Assembly: GCA_947172415.1 (NCBI GenBank)
Contig: OX359192.1
Coordinates: 3,350,501-3,414,500, forward strand
Length of the DNA stretch: 64,000 nucleotides
Direction of reading: 5' to 3'
Source: Chondrosia reniformis
Lineage: Eukaryota; Porifera; Demospongiae; Chondrillida; Chondrillidae
The notes below the pieces were generated by a model. That model searched no databases and had not been told where the DNA came from. It saw only the letters and a list, made by a program, of their open reading frames with translations. Positions 45,700 to 57,242 of this stretch are shown here, piece after piece. How positions within the stretch are numbered: the first letter of the stretch is position 1; the number at the start of each line of letters is the position of its first letter. The position numbers and the translations under genes were made by a program.

Positions 45700-47643
45700 G
45701 AAGGTCACATAAGTGACAGGAAGGCCAAGGGCCTTAGGTTTAGAAGACTGCTTGCCTGGTTGGATGTGGAAATAGCGCGTCAACAGAATAATAATCCTAT
45801 GACCAAATGCCAGAAAGTACTCCGAAGAAAGCTTAGGAGGGAGTTCCATTCATTAAACCTGAATGTGCTGATCAGAGCTCGGGAACAGACACTGGGGAAA
45901 CTCAGGGTCTGGACCCTACAAGAGCGAAGATCGGCTGAACGCAGGAAATTCCAGGAACAAAACCACCTTTGGAATACCCAAAGGAAGTTCCGGATGAATG
46001 GCAATGTTCCAACCTCCAATGAAGCTCCCTCAATTGAGGTAGTAAGAGACTTTTGGACAAAGATTGTAAGTACTGTTGGTAAAGTCAACAAAGACGACCC
46101 AGGGGTGAAAGAATGGCTAAAGGAAACCAAAAAGAGGGTGGGTAGAACCTCCTATGAAGGTCCCGATAGCATTGATGAGACCAAACTGAGGAAAGCCTTG
46201 AAAAAGGCAAAAAGCTGGTCAGCCCTTGGGCCGGATGGCATCCACACTTTTTGGCGGAAAGCACTCCCCTCTGCACAGTCTGCCTTGGCAGATGTACTAC
46301 GGAGGGTGGTGAGCGGAGATCTGTCAGTCCCAGACTGGCTTACAAGGGGTCGCACTCTACTCATCCCCAAAAAGGGTGACCCGAAAAGTGCGGCCAACTA
46401 CCGACCTATTGCGTGTCTCAACACAATGTACAAGGCTGTCACAGCATACATTGCATCAGAATTACTCACTCACACCTACACTAATGATCTTTTACCTATG
46501 GCTCAACGAGCCATGAGAAAAGGGAGGTGGGGCTGTGTGGACTGTCTACTGCTGGATCAATCAATCGGTCTAGATGCCAAAATTATGGGCAAGCCACTTA
46601 GTGTGGCATGGATCGATTATGAGAAGGCATATGACAGAGTCCCTCAAAAGTGGGTGATGAAGGTGCTAAAAACCATCAAGTACCCAGGTTGGATCCGGAG
46701 GTCTATAGAGCTCTTCTCCAAACACTGGGCTACTGTGCTTGAGTTGAGGACCGCGGGGAAGGTGGTTAGGAGCACCCCTGTTAAATATAACAGGGGACTC
46801 TTCCAAGGAGACTCCCTATCACCACTCCTCTTTTGTCTGGCCATAGCTCCCATATCCCAAGTTCTTAACAGAACCAAGGGATATACCCTCTGGCATAATG
46901 GGGAAAGGAACACCATGTCACACTTGCTGTACATGGATGACCTTAAGATATACGCTGGAGGGCCTGATAAACTCAGGGAAGCCATGGAATGTGTGGAGAA
47001 AACCTCAAATGCCATTGGCATGAGGTTTGGAGTCAGAAAGTGTGGAACAGCTCACATGCAAAAGGGGAAAGTTCTGGCTGGCCCAGACAACCCTGAACGC
47101 AGTGAAGAATCCATAAGGAGCCTTGAAAAAGGTACTACCTATAAGTACCTAGGGCTAGAACAACTGTTTGAGGTGGATGACAGCAAGGTCAAAGCTTGCT
47201 TGATCAATGAATTGAGGAGGAGACTCCACAAAGTGTGGGGCTCTCACCTCAATGGTAAGAATGCTGCAGAAGCCTCTAACATGTTGTGTGCCTCTCTATT
47301 GAGATACTCTTACCCAGTTTTGAAGTGGACTCAAAGTGAGCTTCCAAAACTGGACCGAATGGTGAGAAAGATCATGAGAAAGTACCAGTGTCATCACTAT
47401 AACTCTGCCATTGAAAGAGTGAATTTGCCTTGCTCTCAAGGTGGTAGAGGGCTCTGTAGTTTTCCTTTGGATCACGACAGGGCTGTTGTGAATCTGGCAA
47501 GATACCTCCATACTGCCAATGATCCACTCATAGCTGTTGTGGTTAAACACCAAAAGTGGCTGGAGTGCTCAAAGCAGAGGAGGACTGTCTTGAAAGAAGC
47601 CAGATTGAGACTGAGAAGCCACGGAATAGAACTAGAATCGTAA
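45700..47643 (+). CDS. Reverse transcriptase part of the RLE LINE
   Basis: Same frame as the segment before it; the first start-like codon is TTG or GTG near 45,760. RT landmarks: ALGPDGIHTFWRK (about 46,225), TLLIPKKGDPKSAANYRPI (about 46,355), AWIDYEKAYDRV (motif A, about 46,608), LFQGDSLSPLLF (motif B, about 46,798) and LLYMDDLKIYAG (motif C, about 46,926). The thumb and CYS-rich linker follow. It stops at TAA 47,641-47,643, after which the endonuclease continues in frame. All catalytic aspartates are present. Confidence 0.85.
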   Translation, partial: EGHISDRKAKGLRFRRLLAWLDVEIARQQNNNPMTKCQKVLRRKLRREFHSLNLNVLIRAREQTLGKLRVWTLQERRSAERRKFQEQNHLWNTQRKFRMNGNVPTSNEAPSIEVVRDFWTKIVSTVGKVNKDDPGVKEWLKETKKRVGRTSYEGPDSIDETKLRKALKKAKSWSALGPDGIHTFWRKALPSAQSALADVLRRVVSGDLSVPDWLTRGRTLLIPKKGDPKSAANYRPIACLNTMYKAVTAYIASELLTHTYTNDLLPMAQRAMRKGRWGCVDCLLLDQSIGLDAKIMGKPLSVAWIDYEKAYDRVPQKWVMKVLKTIKYPGWIRRSIELFSKHWATVLELRTAGKVVRSTPVKYNRGLFQGDSLSPLLFCLAIAPISQVLNRTKGYTLWHNGERNTMSHLLYMDDLKIYAGGPDKLREAMECVEKTSNAIGMRFGVRKCGTAHMQKGKVLAGPDNPERSEESIRSLEKGTTYKYLGLEQLFEVDDSKVKACLINELRRRLHKVWGSHLNGKNAAEASNMLCASLLRYSYPVLKWTQSELPKLDRMVRKIMRKYQCHHYNSAIERVNLPCSQGGRGLCSFPLDHDRAVVNLARYLHTANDPLIAVVVKHQKWLECSKQRRTVLKEARLRLRSHGIELES

Positions 47644-48528
47644 ATGTGGCTGAAGACAGATCCCTCACAAAATAGTGTAAGAGAATGGAGGAGAGTGGCA
47701 CGTGAGCTCCGGGAGGCTCAGTCTGAAAGGTTTAAAAGTAACCTAGCCAAAAAGTCTCACCAGGGTTCATACCACAGACAAGTCACAAATAGGGAGTCTT
47801 ATGTGTGGCTTTCTGAGGGGAGACTCAGACCTCAAACTGAAGCTCTGATTCTCGCAGCCCAAGATGATGTGCTGCACACTAGGTGGTACCAAAATAGGAT
47901 TCTGAAGAATTCTAGCCTCCTAATGTGCAGAGAATGTGGCAAGGCTATGGAAACGGTCAAACACATACTAAACATGTGTGAGCCCAAGGGATTTTCTCTC
48001 TACAAAGAGAGACATGACCGGGCAATACTGATAGTGTTGTGGAGACTGTTGAAAGAATATGGATTCAAGCAGGAAGAGCCCTGGTACAAACTAGAAGCAA
48101 AACCAGTCTATGAGAATAGGTCTGTCAAAATCTTGTGGGATCCTAGTATCCCTACAGATGATGAAATGACAGAAAGAAGGCCAGACTTAGTGGTTGAGGT
48201 TCGGCTATGTAAGTCCATTTCCATTATTGAAATGTCAGTTCCTACTGACAGTAATATTAATGGAAGATGGCAAGAGAAGTTCCAAAAGTACCAGAAGCTG
48301 GCGGCTGATATGAGGAAACAATTTAGGGGCTACCGAATTAAGGTAGTCCCGATGATAATTGGTGCTTTGCGGACAGTGGACACACTCTTGGAATACCTAA
48401 GTGGAATTCCAAAGCTGTCAAAAAGTGCAATAGAAGTGATGAGAGCGATGCAGAGAACTGTTCTCTGCTCGGCTGTAAGGATATTGAGGCGACATCTATC
48501 TGTTGAGGGATTGGGGCCTGGACGATAA
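47644..48528 (+). CDS. Endonuclease part of the RLE LINE
   Basis: Same frame, opening with ATG directly after the TAA. It has a CRECGKAMETVKHILNMC zinc knuckle (C-x2-C...H...C, about 47,930) and the restriction-like nuclease core ERRPDLVVEVRL (about 48,174) with IEMSVPTD (about 48,229) and a K-rich helix (KYQKLAADMRK). These cut the target DNA during retrotransposition. It ends at TAA 48,526-48,528. With the two earlier parts it would form one protein of about 1,360 residues. Confidence 0.85.
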   Translation: MWLKTDPSQNSVREWRRVARELREAQSERFKSNLAKKSHQGSYHRQVTNRESYVWLSEGRLRPQTEALILAAQDDVLHTRWYQNRILKNSSLLMCRECGKAMETVKHILNMCEPKGFSLYKERHDRAILIVLWRLLKEYGFKQEEPWYKLEAKPVYENRSVKILWDPSIPTDDEMTERRPDLVVEVRLCKSISIIEMSVPTDSNINGRWQEKFQKYQKLAADMRKQFRGYRIKVVPMIIGALRTVDTLLEYLSGIPKLSKSAIEVMRAMQRTVLCSAVRILRRHLSVEGLGPGR

Positions 48529-48738
48529 GTAGTCCTGTCCCAGTCCTTGCCTGTCGACCTCTGGAAAGTAGTGGTGGATTGGTGTCTGCTGCTGCCGGAA
48601 GGAGGCAAAGCCGAGGCTTCTGGCTAAAAACCCAAAGAAAGGAAAACATAACTGACTGAGGGTTGTCCAAGCCGGATACTCCTTGCCTTAGTACACTAAG
48701 GCAAGAAGTAACAAGGTTCTCCATTAAGGCTTTTGTTT

Positions 48739-51700
48739 CTAGATATATGTAGTAGTTGCATGTAGTAGTTATACTTACTAGTTGTACTTACTATTTATAT
48801 TTACTAATTATATGTGTATGTACTAGCTGTATGTATATATTGGTTGTATGTGCTAATTGCACGTACTAGTTGTATGTACTATTACTATATAGTTATATTT
48901 ACTAGTTGTAGGTGCTAGTTGTATGTACTAGTTGTTGTGGAGTTGTAAGTACTATTGTATGTACTAGTTGTATGTACTAGTTGTATGCACTAGTTGTTTG
49001 TACTAGCTGTGTACTAGCTTTATGTACTAGTTGTGATTATTAGTTCTATGTACTAGATGTATGTACTATATATATGTACTGGCTATATGTAGTAGTTTTG
49101 TGAACTAGTTATATGTACTATGAGTATGTATTAGTTGTATGTACTAGTTGTATTTATTAGAAGTATGTACTAGTTTTATGTTCTAATTATTAGTTGTATG
49201 AACTAGTTATATGTACTAGTTTGTAGTTGTGGGCACTAGTTTTATGTACTACTTGTATGTAATATGTGGATGTACTATTTATATGTACTAGTTAAATTTT
49301 TATGTATTAGTTATATGTAGTAGGTGTTTGTACTAATTATATGTACTAGTTGCAAGTACTAGATGTATTCACTAGTTGTATGACACTAGTACTAGCTATA
49401 TTTACTAGTTGTGGGTACTAGTTGTATGTTGTAGTTCTATGTAGTAGTTCTATGTACAAATTGTATGAACTAGTTTTGTGTTCTAGTTGTATGTATATAC
49501 TAGTTGCATCTACTAGCTATGTACTAGTTGTATGTTCTAGTTGTATGTACTAGGTTTATGCACTTGTTGTAGATTCTTGTGCTTGTTATACCAGGTACTA
49601 GGAAGGTACTAGTGGTATGTACTAGAAACCAGTTTTATGTATATACTAGTCGTATGTACTATTTGTATGCACTATTTTTATGTTCTAGTTGTAGGTTCTA
49701 ATACTAGTTATACTATGTACTAAGAAAGTTCTTGTTGTATGTGCTTAATACTAGTTGTACGTACTGATTGTATGATCTAATTATATGTATTAGATGTATG
49801 GACAAGTTGTGAGTAATTGTTGTATGGACTAGTTATATGTATTAGTTGTATGTACTAATTGTATGTACTTTACCAGTTGTTCGTACTAGAACTAGTTATA
49901 TTTACTAGTTTTAGGTACTAATTGTATGTACTCGTTGTTACTTGTATTTACTAATTAATAGTTGTATGTACTTGTTACTAGTTGTATGAACCAGTTGTAG
50001 GTATTATATAGTTGTATGTACTCGTTGCTACGTGTATGTACAAGTTCAATGTATTAGTTTATATACTAGTACTAGTTAAATTTACTAATTGTAGATACTA
50101 TTTGAATATACTAGTTCTATGTAGGGACTAGTAAAAGGTAATACTAGTTGGAGTTCTAGTTTAATGTCCTAATTGTATATACTATATATATGTACTAATT
50201 TTATGTGTATGTTTAAATCATAGGTACTAGTTGTAAGTACAAGTTGTATGAAGTAGTTGTTAGCCTAGTTGTATGTGCTAGTTGTATGTATTAGTTGTAT
50301 GTACTAGTTATATGTACTTAGGTGTATGTAGCAGTTGTATGTTCTAATTGGTTCAACTAGTTCTATGTACCAATTGTATGTACTAGTTATTTACTAGTTA
50401 TATGAACTATTTTTATGTCCTAGTTGAATGTGCTACTTGTATGTACTAGTTGTATGTACTATTTGCATGTACTAGTTGTATGTAGTAGGTGTATGTACTA
50501 GTTATGTGTACTAGGTGTAAGTTCTAGTAGTAGTAATACTAGATACTAAGCAGGTATTAGTTGTATGTAAAAGTTCTAGTTATATTAACCAGTTGTAGGT
50601 ACTAGTTATATGCACTAGTTGAATGTAATAGTTGCATGTACTAATTATATATAAAAATTGTATGTACTAGTTATGTACTAGCTGTATGTACTAGTTATAT
50701 GTGCAAGTAGTATTAACTAGTGGTATGTAATAGTTCTAGTAATATTTACTAACTGTAGGCACTAATTGTATGTACTAGTAGTACATACTAGTACTGGTTA
50801 TATTTACTAGTTGTAGGTACTAGTTGCATGTAATAGTTGAATATAATAGTTGTATGAACTAGTTGTATGTACTAGTATTAGTTACATTTACTAGTTGTAA
50901 GTATAAGTTGTATGTTCTAGTTGTATGTAGTAGTTGTATGTTCTAAGTGTATGAACTAGTTTTATGTACTAGTTGTATGTATTATAGTATATACTAGTTG
51001 TATGTACTAGTTGTGTGTACTAGTGGTATGTATTAACTGTAGGTATTAGCTATTTACTAGATGCATGTACTAGTTCTAATAACTATTTGCATTTACTAGT
51101 ACTGGTAATATTTACTAGTTGTAGGTACTAGTTTAATGTACTAGTTGTATGTACTAGTGCAAGCTATATTAACTAATTATAGGTATTAGTTTTATGCAGT
51201 AGCTGTATGTTCTAATTGCTTGAGCTAGTTCTATGTATCAATTGTATGTACTAGTTATATGTACTCTTTGTATGTACTCTTTGTATGTACTCTTTGTATG
51301 TACTAAGTGTATGTACTATTTATAGGTACCAGTTATATGTGTATGTACTAGTTATATGTACTAGTTGGGTACTATTTATAGGCACTAGTTTTAAGTTCTA
51401 GTATTATTAAAATTAGGTACTAAGTAGGTACTTGTTGTAAGTACTAATTGCATATACTAGTTGTATGTACTAGTTGTATACCAGTTGTATATACTAGTTG
51501 TATGTACTAGTTGTATACCAGTTGTATATACTAGTTGTATGTACTAGTTGTAGCACTGATTGTATGGACTGGTTGTATGTACTAGATGTATGTACTAATT
51601 GTGTGAAATAATTATACGTCATAGTGGGAGTTCTAGTTTAATGTACTAGTTGTATGGACTATATATATGAACTAGGTAAATGTGTATGTTATAGTCATAG

Positions 51701-53865
51701 GTACTAGTTGTATGTGCTAGTTGTATGTAACACCTGTATGGCCTAGTTATATAGTAGGTGTATTTACTTGTTGTATGTACTAGTTGTATGTCCTAGTTGT
51801 ATTTACTACTTGTATGTCCTAATTGAATGTACTACTCTTATGTACTAGTTGTATGTACTATTAGTATGTACTAGTTGTATGTACTAGGTGTGTACTAGTA
51901 ATGTGTACTAACTGTAGGTTCTAGCACTGGTAATACTAGATATTAAGCAGGTATTAGTTGAATGTACAAGTACTACTTATATTAAATATTTGAAGGTACT
52001 ACTTATATGTACTAGTCGAATGCAATAGTTGCATGTACTAACTGTATATAATAGTTGTATGTCCTAATTGTATGTACTAGTTAATAGTTGTATAGTCTAG
52101 TTTTATGTACTAGTTGGATGTACTAATTGTATGTACAAATTGTATGAACTAGGTGTATGTAGTAGTTGTATGTTCTAATTGGTTGAACTAGTTCTATGTA
52201 CTAATTGTATGTAATAGTTACGTACTAGTTATATGAACTAGTTTTATGTCCTAGTTGAATGTGCTACTTGTATGTACTAGTTATGTACTAGCTGTATGTA
52301 CTAGTTGTATGTACTAGTAGTATTAACTGGTGGTATGTACTAGTAGTATTAACTAGTAGTATGTACTAGTAGTATTAACTAGTGGTATGTATTAGTACTG
52401 GTAATATTTACTAACTGTAGGCACTAGTTGTATGTACTAGTTGTACACACTAGCACTGGTTATATATACTAGTTGTAGGTTCTAGGGTTATGTACTAGCA
52501 CTAGTTATATTTACTAGTTTTAGGTACTACTTGCCTGGACTTGTTGAATGTTATGATTGTATGTACTAATTGTATGTAGTAGTTGTAAGAACTAGTTATG
52601 TACTGGTTGTAGGTAGTAGTTGTATTGACTAGTTGTATATACTGTTACTAGTAATATTTACTAGTTGTAAATACTAGTTGTAAGTACTAGTTGTATGTAC
52701 TAGTAGAAGTTATGATTACTAGTTTTAGGTATTAGTTGCATGTACTAGTTGTATGTAGTAGTTGTATGTTCTAATTGTATGAACTAGTTGTGTGTACCAC
52801 CTGTATGGACTAGTTAGATACTAGGTGTATGTACTAGTTGTATATACTAGTTGTTAGTACTAGCTATATATTCTAGTTGTGTAAACTAGTTGTATGTACT
52901 AGTACTAGTTATACCAGATATTAAGTAGGTATTAGTTGAATGTACAAGTACTAGTTATATTAAATATTTGTAGGTACTACTTATGTACTAGTCGAATGTA
53001 ATAGTTGCATGTACTAATTGTATATAATAGTTGTATGTACCACTTGTATGTACTAGTTATGTACTAGTTGTATGTAAACGTTGTATGTACTAGTAGGATT
53101 AACTAGTGGATGTACAAGTAAAGGTAATATATACTAACTGTAGGCACTAGTTGTATGTACTAGTTGTAAGTACTAGAACTGGTTATATTTACTAGTTGTA
53201 CGTACAAGTTGTCTGCACTAGTTGAATGTTATAGTTGTATGAACTAGTTGTATGTAGTAGTACAAGTTATATTTACTACTTATAGGTATTAGTTGTATGT
53301 CCTGGTGTATGTAGTAGTTGTATGTTGTAATTGTATGAATTAGTTTTATGTACTAGTTGTATGTACTAGTTATATACTAATGTATGTACTAGTTGTATGT
53401 ACTAGTTGTACGTACTAGCACTGGCTATATTTACTCTTTGTAGGTATTAGTTGTATGTAATAGTTTTATGTAATAGTTGTATGTTCTAATTGTATGAACT
53501 AATTTTATGTACTAGTTGTATGTACTGGTTATATACTAGTTGTATGTATTAGTTGTATAAACTAGTGGTATGTACTAGTTGTGTGTACTAGTTGTAGGTA
53601 TTAGCTGTATGTATTAGTTATGTAATAATTGCATGTGCTAGTTCTAATATGTACTAGTACTAGTAATATTTACTAGTTGTAGGTACTAGTTTTATGAACT
53701 AGTTGTATGTCATAGTACTAGAACTAGATATATTCAGTAGTTGTAATAGTTGGAGGTCTAGTTTGATATACTTGTTATATGTACTATTTACATGTACCAG
53801 TTATATGTGAATGTTCTAGTCATAGGTACATCGGTTCTAATTGTAAGTAGAACTTGTTTTAACTA
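48739..53865 (+). repeat. 13-bp satellite, block 9 (5.1 kb)
   Basis: Plus-oriented satellite. It continues the order interrupted by the LINE, tracks 33,540-34,400, then the order of block 3 (for example TACTGGTAATATTTACTAAC at about 24,838 and 52,398), and leads into spacer copy 2. Confidence 0.95.
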
Positions 53866-54698
53866 GCGTACCAAAGACCGTTCCTAGAATAAAAATGGCC
53901 GCAAAACTCGATTAAATGTTCCCTGAAACTATACAACCTATCTCCGAGTTACAAATGGCCGCTGATTTCGAAAATATGGCCTATGAAACCATACCGAAGA
54001 CCGTTTCTAGGTTAAAAATGGCCGCCAAATTTGATTAAAGGGTCCCGGAAGCTCTAAGACCTATCCCTGAGTTAAAATTGTCTACAAATTTCGAAAATAT
54101 GGGCTATGAAAGCGTACCAAAGACCATTCCTAGGATAAAATGGCCTCCGAACTCGATAAAAGTGTCCCCGAAGCCCTACGACTTATCTCCGAGTTAAAAT
54201 GGCTGCCGATTTCAAAGATATAGGCTATGAATCTGTACCGAAGACTGTTCCTTGGAATAATGAGTAGTTCGAGTTTTAAAACTTGTGGGGCTGCTGCCCC
54301 ACAAATTTACTCAACTACTTGGCCGCATCATTGGGCTTTGACATATTACTCTTAATCCTAACGATTGAGGACGCTTAAGTGTGCTAAAAATTATGAATAG
54401 CGACAGAAAAGCTTCGTTAACTAAAGCTTCCTGAACGCCACCATTTGCAAAAACCATGTATTGACGTATAAATTAGGTGTTACAATAGTTGCATATGAAC
54501 TCATATTATACATCTATCGACGTATAAAATGTGTTATAATAGTTGTGTATGAACTCGTATTATATATATATATATGTATATATCCGTAACATTAAGCCAT
54601 ACATAAATCGCGTTATGAAAACAATAGAGGGGGCTTCCTGTGGCAGCCCCTAAAAATGGCTGCCGAACTTTATTAAAGGGTCCCCTATTTGTATTCTT
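53866..54698 (+). repeat. Satellite-associated spacer, copy 2
   Basis: Parallel to 41,229-42,030: four ~122-bp units begin near 53,868, 53,992, 54,115 and 54,235, and the same tail follows. Differences are scattered single bases and small indels. The 18-bp palindrome of copy 1 is imperfect here (GAGGACGCTTAAGTGTGCT). It ends with GGCAGCCCCTAAAAATGGCT, a segment that copy 1 lacks but 15,309-15,420 has. Confidence 0.85.
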
Positions 54699-56661
54699 CA
54701 TATGTACTTGTTATATTTTTATGTATTAGTTATATGTAGTAGGTGTTTGTACTATTTATATGTACTAGTTACATTTTTATGTATTAGTTATATGTAGTAG
54801 ATGTGTGTCTAGTTATATGTTCTATTTGAATGTATATACTATATAGTTGTATTTTCTAGTTGTATGTACTAGTTGAATGTACTAGTTATAGGTTCTTGTA
54901 CTAGTTATACTTGGTATACTTAGAAGGTAGTTGTTGCATGTACTAGTTGTATGTACTAGTTTTATGAACTAGGTGTATGTAGCAGTTGCACGTACTATTT
55001 ATAATAATTGGATATATGTGTATGTACTAGTTATATGTAGTAGGTGATTGTACTAGTTATATGTCCTACTTGCTTTTACTTTTATGTAGTAGCTATGTAC
55101 TACTTGTATATACAAGTTGTAGTTTCTAGTATTATGTACTCGTTCTATGAGCTACTTGTATATACTAGTTTCTAGTTGTATGTACTAGTTGTATGTACTA
55201 GTTGTATGTACTAGGTCCATGTACTAGTTGAATGTACTAGGTGCATGTACTATGTGTATGTACTATTTTTAAGCACCAGTTATATGTGTATGTACTAGTT
55301 ATATGCTTGTGTACTAGTTATCTCTACTAGTTTTATGCACTAGCTGTATGCACTAGTTGTATGAACTATTTATAATTTCTATGTATATGTGTATGTACTA
55401 GTCATATGTAGTAGGTGGATGTACTAGTTTTATGTCCTAGTTGTTTGTACTAGTAGTATGTACCAGTTGTATGTACGGCTTATATGTATTCGTTATATTT
55501 GTATGAACTAGATATATGTACTAGTTGAACGTATTATCTATATGTACTATTTATATGTGTATGTACCAGTTATATGTACTAGCTGTATGTACTTGCTGTA
55601 TATACTAATTCCATGTACTAGCTGTATGTACTAGTACTAGTTATATTTACTAGTTGTAGGTACTAGGTTTAGGAACTATTTGTATGTGGTAGTTGTATGT
55701 ACTAGATATGAACCAGTTGTATTTACTAGTTGTATGCACTAGTTGTTTGTACTACCTGCGTACTAGTTTTATATACTTGTTGTATGCACTAATTGTTTGT
55801 ACTAGTTGTATGTACTAGATATATGTAGTAGTTGTGTGTACTAGTTACATGCACTAGTTGTATGTATAAATTGTGTGTAGTAGTTGTATGAAGAAGTTTT
55901 ATGCACTAGATGTATGTTCTAGTTGTAGGTTCTAATACTAGTTATACTAATTACCAGGGAAGTACTAGTTTTATGTGTTATATACTAGTTGTACGTACTA
56001 GTTGTGTGTAGAAATTATATGTATTACATGCAAGTAACAGTTGTGGGTAATTGTATGTTCTAGTTGTATATGCTAGTTGTATGTACTAGTGACTAATTGT
56101 ATGTACTAGTTGTATGTACTTGTTGTTTGAACTGCTTGTAGTTTCCAGTACAAGTTATACTAGGTATTAGGAAGGAACTAATTTTTTGTACTTGTTGTAT
56201 GTACTATTGTTATGTACTAGTCACGTGTATAAGTACTATTCATATTTAGTAGTTATATGTACTAGTTGAGTGTAATTGTTGTATGTACTAGTTGTATATA
56301 CTATTTAAAAGTACTAGTTGTATGTACTGGTTGTATGAACCACTTGTATGAACTTGTTATATTTGTATGTACTAGATGCATGTACTATTTATATGTACTA
56401 GATGTAGGTAATAGTTGTATGTACTAGTTGTATGTATGAGTTGTATGTTCTAAATATAAGTTCAAATACTAGTTATACTAGGACCTAGGTAGGCACTAGT
56501 TGTTTGTACTAGATACTAGTTGTATGTACTAGTTATATATACTAGTTATGTGGGAGTTGTATGTATTAGTTGCACGTATATAAGAGTTGTATGTAGTAGC
56601 TATCTACTAGTTGTATATATAAGTTGTACGTTCTAGTATTTTGTACTCATATTATGAAATA
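54699..56661 (+). repeat. 13-bp satellite, block 10
   Basis: Same order as block 1 from its start. It ends with CATATTATGAAATA (56,648-56,661), which is half of the probable target duplication of the next element. Confidence 0.95.
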
Positions 56662-57228
56662 TCTTTGTAAAGGTTCATCTTTCGACTTTTAGAGCGTCTA
56701 GAGATGCAGTTTTTTTTCCAATTTTTCTCTCTGCCAAACGTTTTGACCCTGGGGGTTTTCTTCAGTGACTGGTGGTGGTCTTCAAGGTGTCTTCATATAT
56801 AGGCATCTTTTCCCGCCATTTTCGATTACCTCATCAGTGATGTCATCGGTTACGTCATTTCCGGAGGAAGGAGAGGTGAAGGGATTATTCATAAAGAAGG
56901 CTTTCCAATCACTTCTTGGTACAAATCCTTGATCTAAGTTCATTCTTACCTGACATTGTTGGATCTTCAGGGCTTCCTTAATTCTTCTTCTGTACCAGTT
57001 CTCTTCCCTCTCCACCACTCTGGCTTGGCTCCACTCAATTGGCCGGTTTTTAGGGAGTGAACAGCTAAGCCATTGTTCACATCCCCCATCCTGACGGCAC
57101 GTTTGTGCTCTTCCATCCTGACTTTTAGCGTTCTTCCAATTTCTCCAGTGTACACTGCAGGGCAACTAGAACAGGGGATCTGGTAAATATAAAGATAAGT
57201 TCGACGCAGTTAGAAGAAATCCTTATTC
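56662..57228 (-). mobile_element. 3' fragment of a GIY-YIG Penelope element
   Basis: Minus-strand, 5'-truncated. Flanks CATATTATGAAATA (56,648) and CATTCTATGAAATA (57,229) are a 12-of-14 target duplication; unfilled sites read TACTCATTCTATGAAATACT at about 20,444 and 32,784. The 3' UTR contains CTGAAGA...CAGGG...AAAACG, which resembles a decayed hammerhead core. Confidence 0.8.
56800..57220 (-). pseudogene. GIY-YIG endonuclease domain of a Penelope element, frameshifted
   Basis: GIY-YIG nuclease that cuts target DNA in canonical Penelope elements. The visible start is YIYQIPCSSCPAVYTGEIGRT (about 57,195-57,135) with the CxxC pair and YTGEIGRT core. EEHKRAVRMGDVNNGLAVH follows, then a frameshift in an A5 run near 57,051. 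The other frame carries on with IEWSQARVVEREENWYRRRI and QVRMNLDQGF, the expected C-terminus. The RT part is missing, and a TAA lies just upstream of the domain. One base in the A run would restore the frame, so a sequence error is possible there. Confidence 0.85.
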
Positions 57229-57242
57229 CATTCTATGAAATA

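Larger units (their letters stand above)
44439..48738 (+). mobile_element. RLE-type LINE with 18-bp target duplication
   Basis: A 4,300-bp insertion. CTAGATATATGTAGTAGT occurs at 44,421-44,438 and again at 48,739-48,756. The unfilled site CTAGATATATGTAGTAGTTG is present once at about 33,459 and about 57,922, in matching satellite context. The 3' UTR is about 210 bp, has no poly(A) and ends ...CTCCATTAAGGCTTTTGTTT. The whole coding region is in one frame. Confidence 0.92.

Noticed and set aside
56760-56800. Working hammerhead in the GIY-YIG Penelope 3' UTR
   Set aside because: The core reads CTGAAGA and AAAA instead of CTGATGA and GAAA, so it is at most a decayed relative.
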